Shown: one piece after another, positions 20,883-30,884 of the stretch
How positions within the stretch are numbered: position 1 is the stretch's first letter
How the letters are laid out: each line of letters begins with the position of its first letter
Assembly: GCA_019155205.2 (NCBI GenBank)
Contig: JAHNZQ020000227.1
Coordinates: 1,817,355-1,867,447, forward strand
Source of the DNA: Gracilaria vermiculophylla
Taxonomy: Eukaryota; Rhodophyta; Florideophyceae; Gracilariales; Gracilariaceae
DNA: 50,093 nucleotides
Direction: 5' to 3'
The notes under the pieces: model-generated
What the model saw: the letters and a program-made list of their open reading frames with translations, nothing else
Database searches by the model: none
What the model was told of the DNA's origin: nothing
Made by a program: the position numbers and the translations under genes

Positions 20883-22338
20883 CTATCTCCCAAAAACCTT
20901 GTTTCCTCCTTGTCTTCGTTTCACATTTGGGTGATCAAACTGTGATCCAAATGAAGCATCGAGATTTAGGCAAGCAAGCCCGAGAGTGGGACGATCCACA
21001 GCTCGCCTGTGCTGAATGACCGCAGCGATTGCTGTCAGCAGTTCGGTGCTGCGTTGAAGCCCGTCAGATATCAAGAGGGCACAAGCTTCGGCAACATTTG
21101 GTGCCGCCAGTGACGAGCCCTTGTCCCCATTGATGGAGAAATTGGAAACGCCTGGCGCGGACTTGTCTACCCATTGACGTCCAGCTTTTCCGAAATTTGC
21201 AGATTTTGCTGTTTGTGCGTCTTTGATGTGTGCCTCAACCGCAAACGTCTCTCTCCACCAACGGGAGACTACTTTACTTCTCCTTCTTTACTGTGGACTA
21301 CAGCTTCTTTTTTTGTAAGCTGAAGGAAAGTTGCTACATGAAACTTTCTCTCTGTAAACAAGCCGAGATTTTTTTTGGCGTTTGGTTCGATCACACTGCC
21401 AAAATCTTGCCTGACTTCGGCAGGAGCCTTTTGCAGCAGTACTCGTCTTGGTGTTCCCTCGGTAGACGCCGGCGAATAGTTGCATGCCTTATCATGATCA
21501 TTTTCAGCTGCATCACTAATATCCAACCCGTGGTCTCTTGCGGCCAGGACTGTATCATTTGTCAGCCTATAACACTTCAAGCTGAAGATGCGGTCCAAAA
21601 GAGAGACTGGCAGAATCCCCTCAAAGAATAGCGGGCTTCCTGTCTCTAACAGTAAGTGCTTTTGCGCGATCCCCAGTTAAGAATAAACTGACACTACACT
21701 GTGAGAGACAAAGTTCGAAAACAGTACAGCTTCTAGAGCATCTCCGAGGATCTTTGTGTCTCAACACGTCTATCTGTGTTACACAACTCGTGTCTGGGTC
21801 CCCTAAGAGATGGATATATGACATTTTTGTTCGGGAATTCGTTTGCATTATCAACTGCAAGCTCAATTCCCCTTGCAATGTGAGCACAAAACCTTGTTCT
21901 TGTGCCGCCACGCACCTTGACACAGCTCCGAGTGGCATCTGGGGCAACATCGAGCACTGTATCCGTAGCTGCACTTCCGACATAAGTTGCGTGGCGGATG
22001 TTGTCCTCGCAAAAATTTTCGCCACCGTAGAATCCCTCATGAAATCCCCCATTAGTCGGCTGACACCCGGAGTCAAGAATCAATACGTTCACTGCTTCGC
22101 AGTTGTTGCTTCCTGCGCGGCAGGTGCCCAGTCTTTCCCTGACAAGTTTTTCGCCCTTGCATAGTACACCTCCTTTGGTCTCATCGATTCCCAAAAGAGA
22201 TATACTCTGAGCATTTGTACGCACCACATAATATTGTTTCACTATCTGAATAGAAGCTCTGAAAGAGGTTATAAAAACATTCATGAGGTCTCCTTCCACC
22301 CTGTTCTCCTGAGCTGAGATACCAGACAGACATTTCAC
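20883..22338 (-). pseudogene. Broken proteinase-K-type subtilisin (S8 peptidase)
   Basis: Three fragments in different frames line up in the order of a secreted subtilase. At 22338-21733 the catalytic Asp motif appears as VNVLILDSGCQPTN. The His motif reads RHATYVGSA where HGTHVAG is expected, then DVAPDAT, VKV and NKNVI-type strand signatures follow. At 21598-21269 the oxyanion-hole region reads DAAENDHDKACNYSPAS, where the family has AAGNDN-x-ACNYSPAS. At about 21250-20883 come ANFGKAG, SAPGV and the catalytic serine motif GSSLAAPNVAEACALL, then a C-terminal tail. About 130 nt of non-matching sequence separate fragments 1 and 2, and frame changes separate all three. The 5' end opens on GTG, so the start is missing. 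Introns could explain part of this, but the altered His and Asn motifs point to a dead gene. It lies directly downstream of the GH6 gene on the same strand. Confidence 0.65.
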
Positions 22339-22755
22339 ACATTCAAAATTAGGCCCCTTCTTTTACTTCCTGTTGGGCCAGCAGCACAACCAGTCGTTTC
22401 CAGACTGGAGTCCAAATGGCTTTGCAGAGATTTCCGGTATGATAAATCAAAATACGAAGCCATTCTTTTTGGCTATCATTCTTCTCTGCGATTGTTACTT
22501 TATATAATTCAGTTCGGAGGAAGTAAATGGTTCCACATCTACAAGAGATAAGGAGGGGCTTTACATTGTTATACCGCTTGGGGAACTGTGCCACAACATA
22601 CCAATTATGCCATTTGTCGTATAATTTCCAAGATTTTATTTATGATGTTTCATCCTATCACTCGATAACATACGAAATGACAAAGTTTTTCAGCTCTGTT
22701 GAATTCTAAACTTTGGTTTACATGCATGTACTTTATCAGAGCGTGTTTGTTGTCC
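22339..22755. other. Short intergenic gap
   Basis: About 0.4 kb, AT-rich, between the subtilase remnant and the GH6 stop. A 81-codon minus frame (22349-22594) shows no motif. Confidence 0.4.
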
Positions 22756-24030
22756 TCAAACGGCACTATTCCTGGCGTACTGACGAATTTGATATTCAAA
22801 CCATTCCCCTGCTTCTGGAGCTAGCGGTTCACCTTCCATGGATCCAATGCTGTCTTCGGATTCGCAGCTTGGATCAAAACGAGGACAAACACCACCGTCA
22901 GGGAGTTCTTGTGTGCACCCATCACTCTCTCCAGGCGGTTTGATCCACAAGTAAGCATCAATCAAGTTCTCATCGGCGGTCTCAGATGTCGGCTTTTTAC
23001 CCAGACCAGCCCCTCTGGCGTTGCACCAGTTAGAACAAGAGAGTCTCGCGTTTTCCACTCCATTTCGTGCTGTGTCGATAACAAAATGAGGAGAGAAGCT
23101 CGGAATGGCCTCCCGCATTTTACTATTGAGTTCCTCAACGTAGTTTAGTTCCGTAAAACCAGGGTTGGAACTAGAGAGGCCGCAGGGATCATCAACACAG
23201 CATGGATGTTCAGAGTTTTCTTCATCCATGCAAAAGCCCAGACTAGGACATTTCGTTCCAAGGGGCTGATAGTTGGCTACGTTGACTGCAAAGCCACGAA
23301 TCTTGTCTGCAATGTTCATTGCAGCTATTTCCTTCGCATATCCCTCTGCATTTTCTTCCCACCCAAGCCATGCGCCATGGGCGGCGTCGACGTATATGGA
23401 TGCAGCAGGACAAGCCGCGGCAATAGCTCTCACGCTGTATGGGATACCATTTCGCAGGCTGAACTGAGTGCCGTTAACAGAGCACTTCGGGTTATCATCA
23501 CTTGTAATAAGATTCGGGATTGAGTCAGGCTCGATTATAAAGGCCATAGGTACTCGATTACAAAACTCGGCTACTGTTTTAGCAATGACATCAACAAAAG
23601 CAGTTCTATATTCGGCAAAACCACCATTGCAAGTGGGGGAATTGAAGTTGCAGGTCCCGTTTTGGCGCTTCAGGCAGCAAATTTCGCCAGCAGAGGCCTC
23701 AGCTGAACAGTCACGATTGGGAACATTGTACACGACAAAAGTGACGATAGGCACCGGACGCTGAGAGGCAGCGTTAGTGAGAGCGCCAATGACAGTTGAA
23801 GGATCCGAGGGATAGGATGGGTCCGTAGCTTTACGTTCGGAAATCCAAAAAGCGGTCGAAACAGAAGTAAGAAGTTCTAAGAGCTTCTTGTCTGATGGGC
23901 TAGATTTGGCAATTGTGCGATGCAGTTTTTCTTGGTAAGACGGGTTCACGTACAGGGGGCGGCCTTTGAAAGGATTTGATTGCGCTTGCGTCAAAGCGAA
24001 ACAGAAAATAAGAATCCCGGGTAGAACCAT
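22756..24030 (-). CDS. Secreted GH6 cellobiohydrolase/endoglucanase
   Basis: A glycoside hydrolase family 6 enzyme, which cleaves beta-1,4-glucan with inversion, usually releasing cellobiose. The 424-aa product starts with a clean signal peptide (about 1-17, core LPGILIFCFALTQAQS), so it is exported to the wall or medium. GH6 landmarks run in order: VYNVPNRDCSA (Asp107 aligns with the pKa-tuning Asp), IIEPDSIPNLIT (Asp169 aligns with the general acid), VDAAHGAWLGW, GFAVNVANYQ, FVIDTARNG, WCNARGAGLG, and WIKPPGESDG with its conserved Glu/Asp. Only the catalytic domain is present; no cellulose-binding module or linker. It has extra Cys (for example ICC, PCCVDDPC) compared with fungal relatives, suggesting additional disulfides. 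The open frame reaches a TTG at 24123; ATG 24030 is chosen because it gives the signal peptide. ATG 24072 is possible but would bury the hydrophobic core. Confidence 0.9.
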   Translation of the reverse strand: MVLPGILIFCFALTQAQSNPFKGRPLYVNPSYQEKLHRTIAKSSPSDKKLLELLTSVSTAFWISERKATDPSYPSDPSTVIGALTNAASQRPVPIVTFVVYNVPNRDCSAEASAGEICCLKRQNGTCNFNSPTCNGGFAEYRTAFVDVIAKTVAEFCNRVPMAFIIEPDSIPNLITSDDNPKCSVNGTQFSLRNGIPYSVRAIAAACPAASIYVDAAHGAWLGWEENAEGYAKEIAAMNIADKIRGFAVNVANYQPLGTKCPSLGFCMDEENSEHPCCVDDPCGLSSSNPGFTELNYVEELNSKMREAIPSFSPHFVIDTARNGVENARLSCSNWCNARGAGLGKKPTSETADENLIDAYLWIKPPGESDGCTQELPDGGVCPRFDPSCESEDSIGSMEGEPLAPEAGEWFEYQIRQYARNSAV

Positions 24031-24381
24031 GTTGGGGTTTCTAGAATACACTTGAAATGAGGAGAGGGACATGAGCGAGGAGGAAGCCTCTTGATAAGGA
24101 ACGGTGCATTGTGAGTCTGGCAAGAGCCTTACCGTGACACAAAAGTCCCAACACTCAGCACACTCGTGATACTTTCAGGCTGAACTCACGAGTTTTTGCA
24201 TCCGAGAAGCACCAAACATCCGCAACGATGCACACGGGCACTTTGCATAATGATACAGTGCGTTTTAAAATCATACCTTCATCACCCCCAAAAAGTTCCC
24301 CAAAACTTTGCTGTAGGCTAATTTTGGCACATCGTCTATATAAATATACTTTTCGAGACTCGTTTAAAGATATATACAGAC

Positions 24382-24562
24382 TGTTTCAAAAACATTGGTA
24401 CGTTTTTCCACAGGCTGTGAAATGTCAAAAAAATACAGACTGTTCCAAAAACGTACGACATGCTGTCACATCTCAAAAAAAAACTACCAAACGTATACTG
24501 TACGTCAATTGAAGTAAATTTAAGAAAAAAAGTAAAGGAAAAAACCGTTTCAAAAACATATG
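24382..24562. repeat. Tc1 family 1 left end with internally repeated motif
   Basis: tgtttcaaaaacat at 24382-24395 and ccgtttcaaaaacatatg at 24545-24562 are about 164 bp apart in the same orientation, with a third weaker copy at 24441 (tgttccaaaaacgta). Two direct repeats about 165 bp apart within one transposon end is the IR/DR layout known from Sleeping Beauty-type Tc1 elements, where both repeats bind transposase. Confidence 0.55.
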
Positions 24563-25640
24563 ATAATCAATAACAACTCTTTAATGCGCGACGCTCAATA
24601 GTTTATTTTGCATCCTTTTTGCTGTATAACGCTAATACAACGTTTCGGTATCAAACAGATGTACTTCTTCATAATTGAAACTATTATAGATTACCAACAT
24701 TTTTTAATACAGTATTTGAGTTCAAAAACTGTCTGAGATAGCCTTACATGCGCAGAACCGATCCTCGCCAGCAGTCCCCAAACGTTTTTGATTGTAACTA
24801 AATCTGGTGAACGCGCCGGCCACTCCAAAGCAGATCCCTCTGACTCCTGTAGCGAAAACTTTGATTAGAGAAGCAGTGTATTCTGACGCATGACCCTGTT
24901 AAAAATTAGACTTTTCTCCACGGAAACACATATCAAAAGGTAGCAAATGATTTTAAAGAATGTCTTGATAGTTTTCGGCGTTCATGGCTATTTCAATACA
25001 TGCAACATCCGTGAGAGGTTTTCTAGAAATGCCGTACAGGCCAGTACCGTGCCTCCACCTGAATGTCTGGTATGAATATTATGAAGAGTTTTCCAAAATC
25101 ATGCCATTAAAATTTGTGGTGATCTGGTACGTCCGAAATGAACATTCGTACACAAGTAAAACTAACATTTATGCACTCTTTTCTTCCAGTAAGCTTTTCT
25201 AGCACACCATTCTACTCTCTTTTGCTTGTGATGGTCTTAAAGAAAGGACCTTTTTTTAAATTTTTTATACTCATAGAAATCTGTGTTGTTTATCTGCCTC
25301 TACATTCGTGATTTAGAAACGTTCAGATTAAGGTTCATTCCAATTCTTTTGCACGATACTTTATCTTTGCAAAACTCTTTTTTCATTCTTCTTTTGTCTG
25401 CTTCACGGATCTTCTTAAGGCGTTCTGGAGGTCGTCGGAATCCATAAAGAGTCGGAGTTTTGAGAAAAGTAGCAATTGTGACCCCAGAGCGCTTTCGTGT
25501 ACGAGCGATAGGACTGTTCGAGTGTTTCTCGGCGATTCTTTTTATGTTTTGAAGCTGTTCGTGCTTGGAAAGTGGAGAACCTCGGGCCATTTTTACTAGA
25601 AAGAAAACAGTGTACCAATCTTTTTGAAATGATTCTATAT
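24382..25640 (-). mobile_element. Tc1-like transposon, family 1, copy A (decayed)
   Basis: A Tc1/mariner relative reading leftward. The transposase start is recognisable at about 25590 (MARGSPLSKHEQLQNIKRIA), followed by the paired helix-turn-helix region with LKTPTLYGFRRPPERLKKI and NLNVSKSRM up to 25300. The rest (25300-24740) reads in several frames with multiple stops, and the DDE residues cannot be traced in one frame. The left end has two copies of a gtttcaaaaacat motif, at 24382 and 24546. An inverted copy near 25606-25632 marks the right end. Non-functional. The 350 bp between the GH6 start and this element hold nothing recognisable. Confidence 0.7.
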
Positions 25641-25777
25641 AGATTATGCTCCAAATGTAGCCTTCAGTACAGTTTTGGCGCATGTTTTAGGGATAATTTT
25701 TTTTCGAAACGCGCTGTACCATACATCTACTCTACGACTACAAAAATGGCTTTGAGAAAGAAGTGAAGCCAAAAAAA

Positions 25778-26850
25778 CAGTTTCAAAAACATATGTTTAT
25801 CATGACCATATCGTTACTGCGAGACCCTCAATGATTGATTTTGCATCGTTTTTTGCTTTATAACGCTAGTACATCGTTTTGGCATATACGTACTGTACTT
25901 TTACACAGTGAGCACTTTACTAGATTTCCAGCAATTTTCATTACCGTCTATGACTTCAAAAACTGTCTGAAATTGTCGTCCATGTGCATAAGTTGTCCTT
26001 CCCATTAATTTGCAAACCTTTCGACAGGATTCAAATCTAGCGAGCGCGCTGGTCACTCTGAAACAGATATGTCTGATTCTTGTGGCCCATTGTAGATTAA
26101 AGACGCAGTATGCACTAGCACATTATCGTGTTGAAAAACGAAATATTTTTTCATGAGAACGGTATTCAAATGGTAGCAAAAAGCTTTATAATACTTCTTG
26201 TTAGTTCTTCGCATCCATGATTGATTAAATAAATGCAATGACAGTGAGACCTTTTTAGATATGCCAGCCCAAATCATTGCGAACCATTCAACAGAATACC
26301 TTGCATACAATTCAGAAAGCTCTTTAAGAAGATCCTGCTCATAAAGTTTGTAGCCATTTGGTCCATCCAGATTGAACTCTTTATATCAGAAAAAATAATG
26401 TTTACATATGCTTTTTCAGTACGTTATTCCAGTGCACCAGTCAATCCTCTCTTGCTTGATATGGTTTTCATAAAAGAATTGGTATTTCATTTTGTATGCC
26501 TAACTATATTTTAGTCGTTTATTTGCCTCCATATAATAGTTTTTGAAACGTTAGTATTGAAAACAATTCCTATGTTTTTGCACAATACTTGTTTTGCCCA
26601 TTTTTCTTTTGATTCATTTCTTTTCCAGCTGCTCTGAGCGTCTAATGGTGCGCTGGAGATCGTTTTCATCCATAAAAAGTCGGAATTTAGAGAAACGTAG
26701 CAGTCGTGACCCCAGAACGCTTCCGTTTTTAATCAAGAGCATGGTTGGAGTTTTTTTCGGGGTGTATTGATCATTGGACGTGGTTTTTACTTGAAAAGCA
26801 AAGGAACTAAAGCCATTGTTACTGGGAAGAAGACGGTGTACATAAGTTTA
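25778..26850 (-). mobile_element. Tc1-like transposon, family 1, copy B (decayed)
   Basis: This is a diverged second copy lying head-to-tail next to copy A. Its left end, cagtttcaaaaacatatg (25779-25796), and the following 130 bp align with 24545-24665 of copy A. The minus frame 26053-26310 keeps the catalytic core around the second Asp: FVFQHDNVLVHTA, preceded by WAGIS. The N-terminal part (about 26820-26600) is recognisable only as scraps, and the inverted end motif recurs near 26820-26840. Multiple frame breaks. Confidence 0.65.
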
Positions 26851-26894
26851 TGAAATGATTCTACATAGATGATATGCAAAAACTAGAAAATTGT

Positions 26895-27138
26895 TGTAAC
26901 GATTAGGCTCAGTCGAGAGTGGTTCATGACCAATGGCACAACATAAATACTGACCGTTGTTCTGCAGAGGAAAACGGTAGGGCACGGCACAAATGCGCCG
27001 TGCAATCAAAAAGGCCGTTAGTTAGAAACAGCTATTATATTTACAAACAGCTAGTTATTCTAACAGTTAAAAGAGACCCGGCCCAATCCCCCATGGAGAT
27101 AGGACCTGGCAGAATCTTCTCAATCCTTCTGTGTTACA
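26895..27138 (+). mobile_element. Possible small LTR (copia-like), solo or truncated
   Basis: The 244-bp segment starts TGTAAC and ends GTTACA, a perfect 6-bp terminal inversion of TG...CA type. It contains a TATA-like attatattta (27030-27039). Two bases after the end comes a primer-binding-site-like motif. No gag or pol follows, so the internal region has been lost or replaced. Confidence 0.4.
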
Positions 27139-27140
27139 TC

Positions 27141-27154
27141 TGGTAGCATCGCTC
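27141..27154 (+). other. Candidate retroelement primer-binding site
   Basis: tggtagcatcgctc, two bases after the putative LTR end, resembles the TGGTATCAGAGC site complementary to initiator tRNA-Met used by copia elements, with several mismatches. The sequence 27155-27465 beyond it has only Pro/Ser-rich non-specific frames. Confidence 0.35.
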
Positions 27155-27465
27155 AATCTTCCCCTCCCCTCCCCCCTGCAACATCTCCCTGTGCGCCTCA
27201 TACATTCATCCTTCCCCTTACATCCACCTTTTCCACCGAGACGCCGCGTTCCGTGCAATGAGCTCCCGAGACGTCAGCCTCCAAATCGTCTATATTGCTG
27301 CAAGCACACACCGCTCTCCCCAACGGTCGCCCTATCCGACAGGGCCTGTCCGCTCACAACCACGGACACGAGCCGCATCGGCGCAGAAAGGGCTCCTGCT
27401 ACCGAGCATAGGGCCGCCACCGGATCTCGCACGGAAACTCTCCCTTCCCCCAATCAGCCGGATGT

Positions 27466-27690
27466 CTAGCCTGCCGCCTCATAAGCAGTTGCATGCTTTT
27501 TACGAGCCCTATTTAAGCGATTTGTTTTGTGAATGTCCGTTAGTGGGGGAGCCTTTTTTCCCTTTTTGAATTTAAAATGTTTCTTCCGAGAGAGAATCTG
27601 TTGAACTCTACGTCTTGAAATAAGCAATTGTAGTGCTACTTTTAGCTGGGACGCAGTCTGTTTTCCTTTCGAAGCTTTTCGTACAATCAT
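27466..27690 (-). pseudogene. Tc1/mariner transposase fragment, third family
   Basis: This 74-codon remnant shows the second helix-turn-helix and linker of a Tc1 transposase: SRRRVQQILSRK, then KKAPPLTDIHKTNRLNRARKK, matching the usual pattern of VQ-x-IL followed by P-x-LT-x-xHK-x-xRL-x-xA. The catalytic domain is absent on either side. Its sequence differs from the other Tc1 families in this window. Confidence 0.6.
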
Positions 27691-27771
27691 TCATAATGAA
27701 AAACGACGACCACGTGGGAGAACAGTGCACGTTACCATGCCGTATTGTCATACGTAACTCACTTGGAAAAC

Positions 27772-28030
27772 GATTACACCGTACGGTGCAATCTATGTCA
27801 AACGGAAACCATCGATTGCATTGTAGGTTGCAGTGGATCGTATTCGTAGGTCACGTGGTAGGCGAATGCTACGTTGTAATCGATGGCATATGTGTACCAA
27901 GTGGAGGGTGCACTGATGTCAAATGTTTGAGGTCCTCGTTGACAATCCTTTACGTGTGAACAGTTGTGTACACAAAATACATAAGTTAGACGTATTTCTG
28001 TGTGGAAGATGATTACACCATACGGTGCAA
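27772..28030. repeat. Dispersed 20-bp repeat with CACCGTACGGTG palindrome
   Basis: gattacaccgtacggtgcaa (27772-27791) recurs with one change at 28011-28030, about 240 bp apart. The first copy contains the perfect 12-bp palindrome caccgtacggtg. The intervening DNA has several ATCGAT/TGCA-type short palindromes. Possibly the end of an unknown element. A TATA-like ctataaata follows at 28124-28132. Confidence 0.45.
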
Positions 28031-28714
28031 GGGTTTTCATAGTTGTTTTAAGTGAGCGGTGCAATGACGTTAGAGTAGTGACCTACGCGTGTAGGGTCGT
28101 CAAGGACGGTGTACCTTCTGGCGTCTATAAATACGCGACCGTTCTAAACCCCACATTTCACTAGTTGCCGCTCTTTCTACCGAAGCTCTTTCATCACATC
28201 TTCCCTTCATTCCTGTTTATCGTATTTGATTCTGTCCTGGTGTGTTTGAAGTTAGGTTGCTACCTATCCACTAACGATGAATGACGCATGTAGGCAGTAT
28301 GGACGTCAATGAAATGCTACGTATGGAAACATTGGGAGAGTAATCGATTGCGCAAAGCACTTGGGCAGAGTCCCAAAGTAACCCAATCCTTTCTTTTTGG
28401 GACTGTTTTTGGTCGTATTTCACCGGTAAGTAGGTTGCGAGCTCTAAATAGGTCGAAGGTAAGGAATGGTGGTACATGAAGTATCTCCTTGTTCATTGCC
28501 GTCAGTCGCATGTTCCAAAATAGTCGATTGATATACCTTGTCGTTGGTGAAAATCACAGAAATCATTTTTTTTCTTCGTAGGACAACCCTCACTGTGAAA
28601 TGCATCGTATTTTACAACCAGAAATTGATTCCGGACGAGAAGATCGTGTAAATTGGTGTTATTATTACGTTACCGACGGGAACAGACGAAGACCGGCAAG
28701 CTTCGTACAATACT

Positions 28715-29392
28715 ATGAATTTAGTTATGCTTTTTTTCTCATTGAAGGACCGACTTCGAACCTACATGGTTGAAAATGATCCTCCATGTAAAAAAAAGAC
28801 TATTACAAAGCCAAAACTATATGTTGGGCCACGACCACTGGTGAAGGATACAATCCGAATACATGGCAGCCATGAAAGCTTCATATTATAACTAAAGCGT
28901 TTCCATGAGAAGTATTTGCTTGGGATGGAAAAACTTCTGGATGCCGGTGTAGTCCACAGTCTGTGATCGAGGGAAGACAGAGGAACCATTACAATTCCAC
29001 ACATCGAATTGTGACATGCTTATAATCTACGTCCCAAATGTTTGCGAAACATGGTGCTACATTGGGCAAAGATAAATGATATAGAGCGGAAGCCTTGCAC
29101 CTTCTCTAGTAAATCATCTGTTTGTGGTCAAGAATGCAATTCAGCACAGACGGTGTCGGTCAAAAGCATTAGTCGCCCAAAGCGAAAAGCAAAAACAGCA
29201 CGTCCGTATGTTCCTAGAATGGAGTTAGTGCAGCATCAGTTTCCTAGGCGGCGGTCGCTTCGCACCGGTTCACCCACCGTTCCTTATCCTGTGGACACTT
29301 TTAGGGATTTATCTCCGATACCGCGCGTGACAAAATCGAAGCCTATCACAACAAAAGCTATGCATCCCTCCTCGAGAGCCGAAATGCCTTGA
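28715..29392 (+). pseudogene. Decayed unknown ORF, one frame with three stops
   Basis: From the ATG at 28715 a single frame runs about 225 codons to 29392, interrupted only by a TAA and two TGA codons (all between about 28880 and 29025). Composition is protein-like (LFFSLKDRLRTYMVE, KRFHEKYLLGMEKLLDAGVV, then a basic Pro/Arg/Ser-rich tail). I recognise no domain. The surroundings suggest a transposon gene, but no element ends could be assigned. Segments 28031-28714 and 29393-29438 hold nothing I can name. Confidence 0.35.
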
Positions 29393-29438
29393 ATATATAT
29401 AACGAGCCCGAGGAAAGACTGTTTTTCGAAACAGGAGG

Positions 29439-30492
29439 TGTTAGAACACTGGGTCAATTGTTGAGAACGTGAACGATGGTGACCAGCCGATGAGAAGTCG
29501 GCGGGTCGACCAGGGTTTATATAGAAAATCAGACCTTCGAAAATGAGGCCAGAATAAAATGATTTCTACGGTACCCCTCTAGATGCACCAGCCATGAAAC
29601 ATCTTTGTAGTACAGTGGCTCCTACGGAAATATGGTGGTTTGGCCTTAAGGTATAATATTCCTAAGGAGGGTTCGTAATTTATTAGCTGGGCCACGTGGT
29701 GCATGATCGCGCCCGCGTGCGCTACAGTATCCTTAAGGTACGGTAGAATTTATTATTTATTTTAGATATTTTATGCGGGTAATTAGCACAGTAGTGCGAC
29801 CTGCCGAGGCGGGCTCCCGGCTTGATATTTAAGCTGCCGCTTGAGCTCCACCTCTGGGGAAGTAACGACAAGCACCCTTGAGTCTTCTTCTACATTTTCC
29901 GGTTGGAGTCTCTTGTCTATTCACGCAGGTTTCTAAGCCGCCGATCCCCAGGTCGCATCATAGCAGCGCCTGTAGGAGCATTGTCCGCCCAGTGAACCTT
30001 CCCCTCCGCTTGGTGCTTGCGGATCCCTTTCAGAATTCCCCCGGCTCGCGACAGCGGATACCGGAGACCAGCTTTAGGAATACGCGCCTTTGGAGTCACC
30101 AAAAACTCCTAACGGACGTTGTGCTTTACTACCTCGACAGGAGGGCTGACAGTACCACAATCTTGTTGCAAGCTATGCAAAGCCATAACAAATGTCCTTC
30201 AGGGGACGATGGTTCTTCGCAAGGTGATTTTAGAACATTCCGTCGGGGATACGATTCGGATGCTTACATTGAGGACAAGAGTGACAATAGGTTCTTGAAA
30301 TGTTTATGCCTTCAAACATAGCATTATGACATGGATTGTCAAATGTGGTTGCAATGTCTGTTTCGATCAAACAACACATCGAATAAAACTGCAATTTCAC
30401 AGGGAATGAATCTTAGTTACGTTACCCATAAAATATCAAGTCTGTAACTCATGATTCATATAATTAAAGCATAAACAATGTTAATCCTAACA
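29439..30492 (-). mobile_element. Gypsy LTR, copy 1, split by a nested insertion
   Basis: It starts tgttag and ends ctaaca (perfect 6-bp terminal inversion) and aligns along its length with the LTR at 48717-49213. Without the 554-bp insert and its duplicated 5 bp it is about 495 bp, the same as copy 2. The element reads leftward, so this is its 3' LTR; the internal remnant follows on the right. The remainder of the element is missing. Confidence 0.75.
29606..30159 (+). mobile_element. Nested solo LTR with 5-bp target duplication
   Basis: A 554-bp insert beginning TGTAGTAC and ending GTACCACA sits inside the gypsy LTR copy 1. It is flanked on both sides by atctt (29601-29605 and 30160-30164), exactly the duplication an LTR-element integrase makes. 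The uninterrupted LTR copy at about 48870 shows the pre-insertion arrangement (atctt followed directly by the sequence matching gctatgcaaag). No internal region remains, so it is a solo LTR left by recombination. Orientation is not certain. Confidence 0.8.
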
Positions 30493-30542
30493 GCACTTAC
30501 TTCATAGAGTAGAGTCCTTCCGACTCTTCACTGCTTGGGGTT

Positions 30543-30806
30543 TCAATTAGGCAAAGGGTTGAGTTCAGGAATACCAGGCGGACTAGGAAACATAACCATA
30601 CTGGCGTGAGATTCAAACTCCATGGAAAAGTGAACGGTGTCTTCCTCTTCTTCAATCTGGATCGAGGCAGATTCGACAGTGTTCAGGAAAGTATCAAGTG
30701 GGTCCGTTTCCAAGTGACCATACTGAGAGACAATGTAGGTGAAGTGGGCAAGTATGAATTGATCTTCGATGGAGATCAGGATTACATTATCGTACATATT
30801 GAACAT
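30543..30806 (-). pseudogene. Remnant of gypsy accessory ORF (copy 1)
   Basis: The 87 codons match the C-terminal half of the ORF at 49252-49761 almost without gaps (shared FTYIVSQYGHLE, DTFLNTVESA, HASMVMFP, PPGIPELN). Similarity ends near 30872, where the DIRS-like fragment begins, so the upstream part and pol are gone. Function unknown; see the copy at 49252. Confidence 0.65.
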
Positions 30807-30884
30807 TTTCTGCAGAATTTCAGCCTTCTCTTCGGTCAGAAATGGACCACGGAGTTGAAGGAAAGCATAACAGATGGGTCTACA

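Noticed and set aside
29611..29630. Solo LTR read as a pogo-type element because it contains tacagtggctc
   Set aside because: The perfect 5-bp atctt duplication and TG...CA ends fit an LTR, not a TA-target DNA element.
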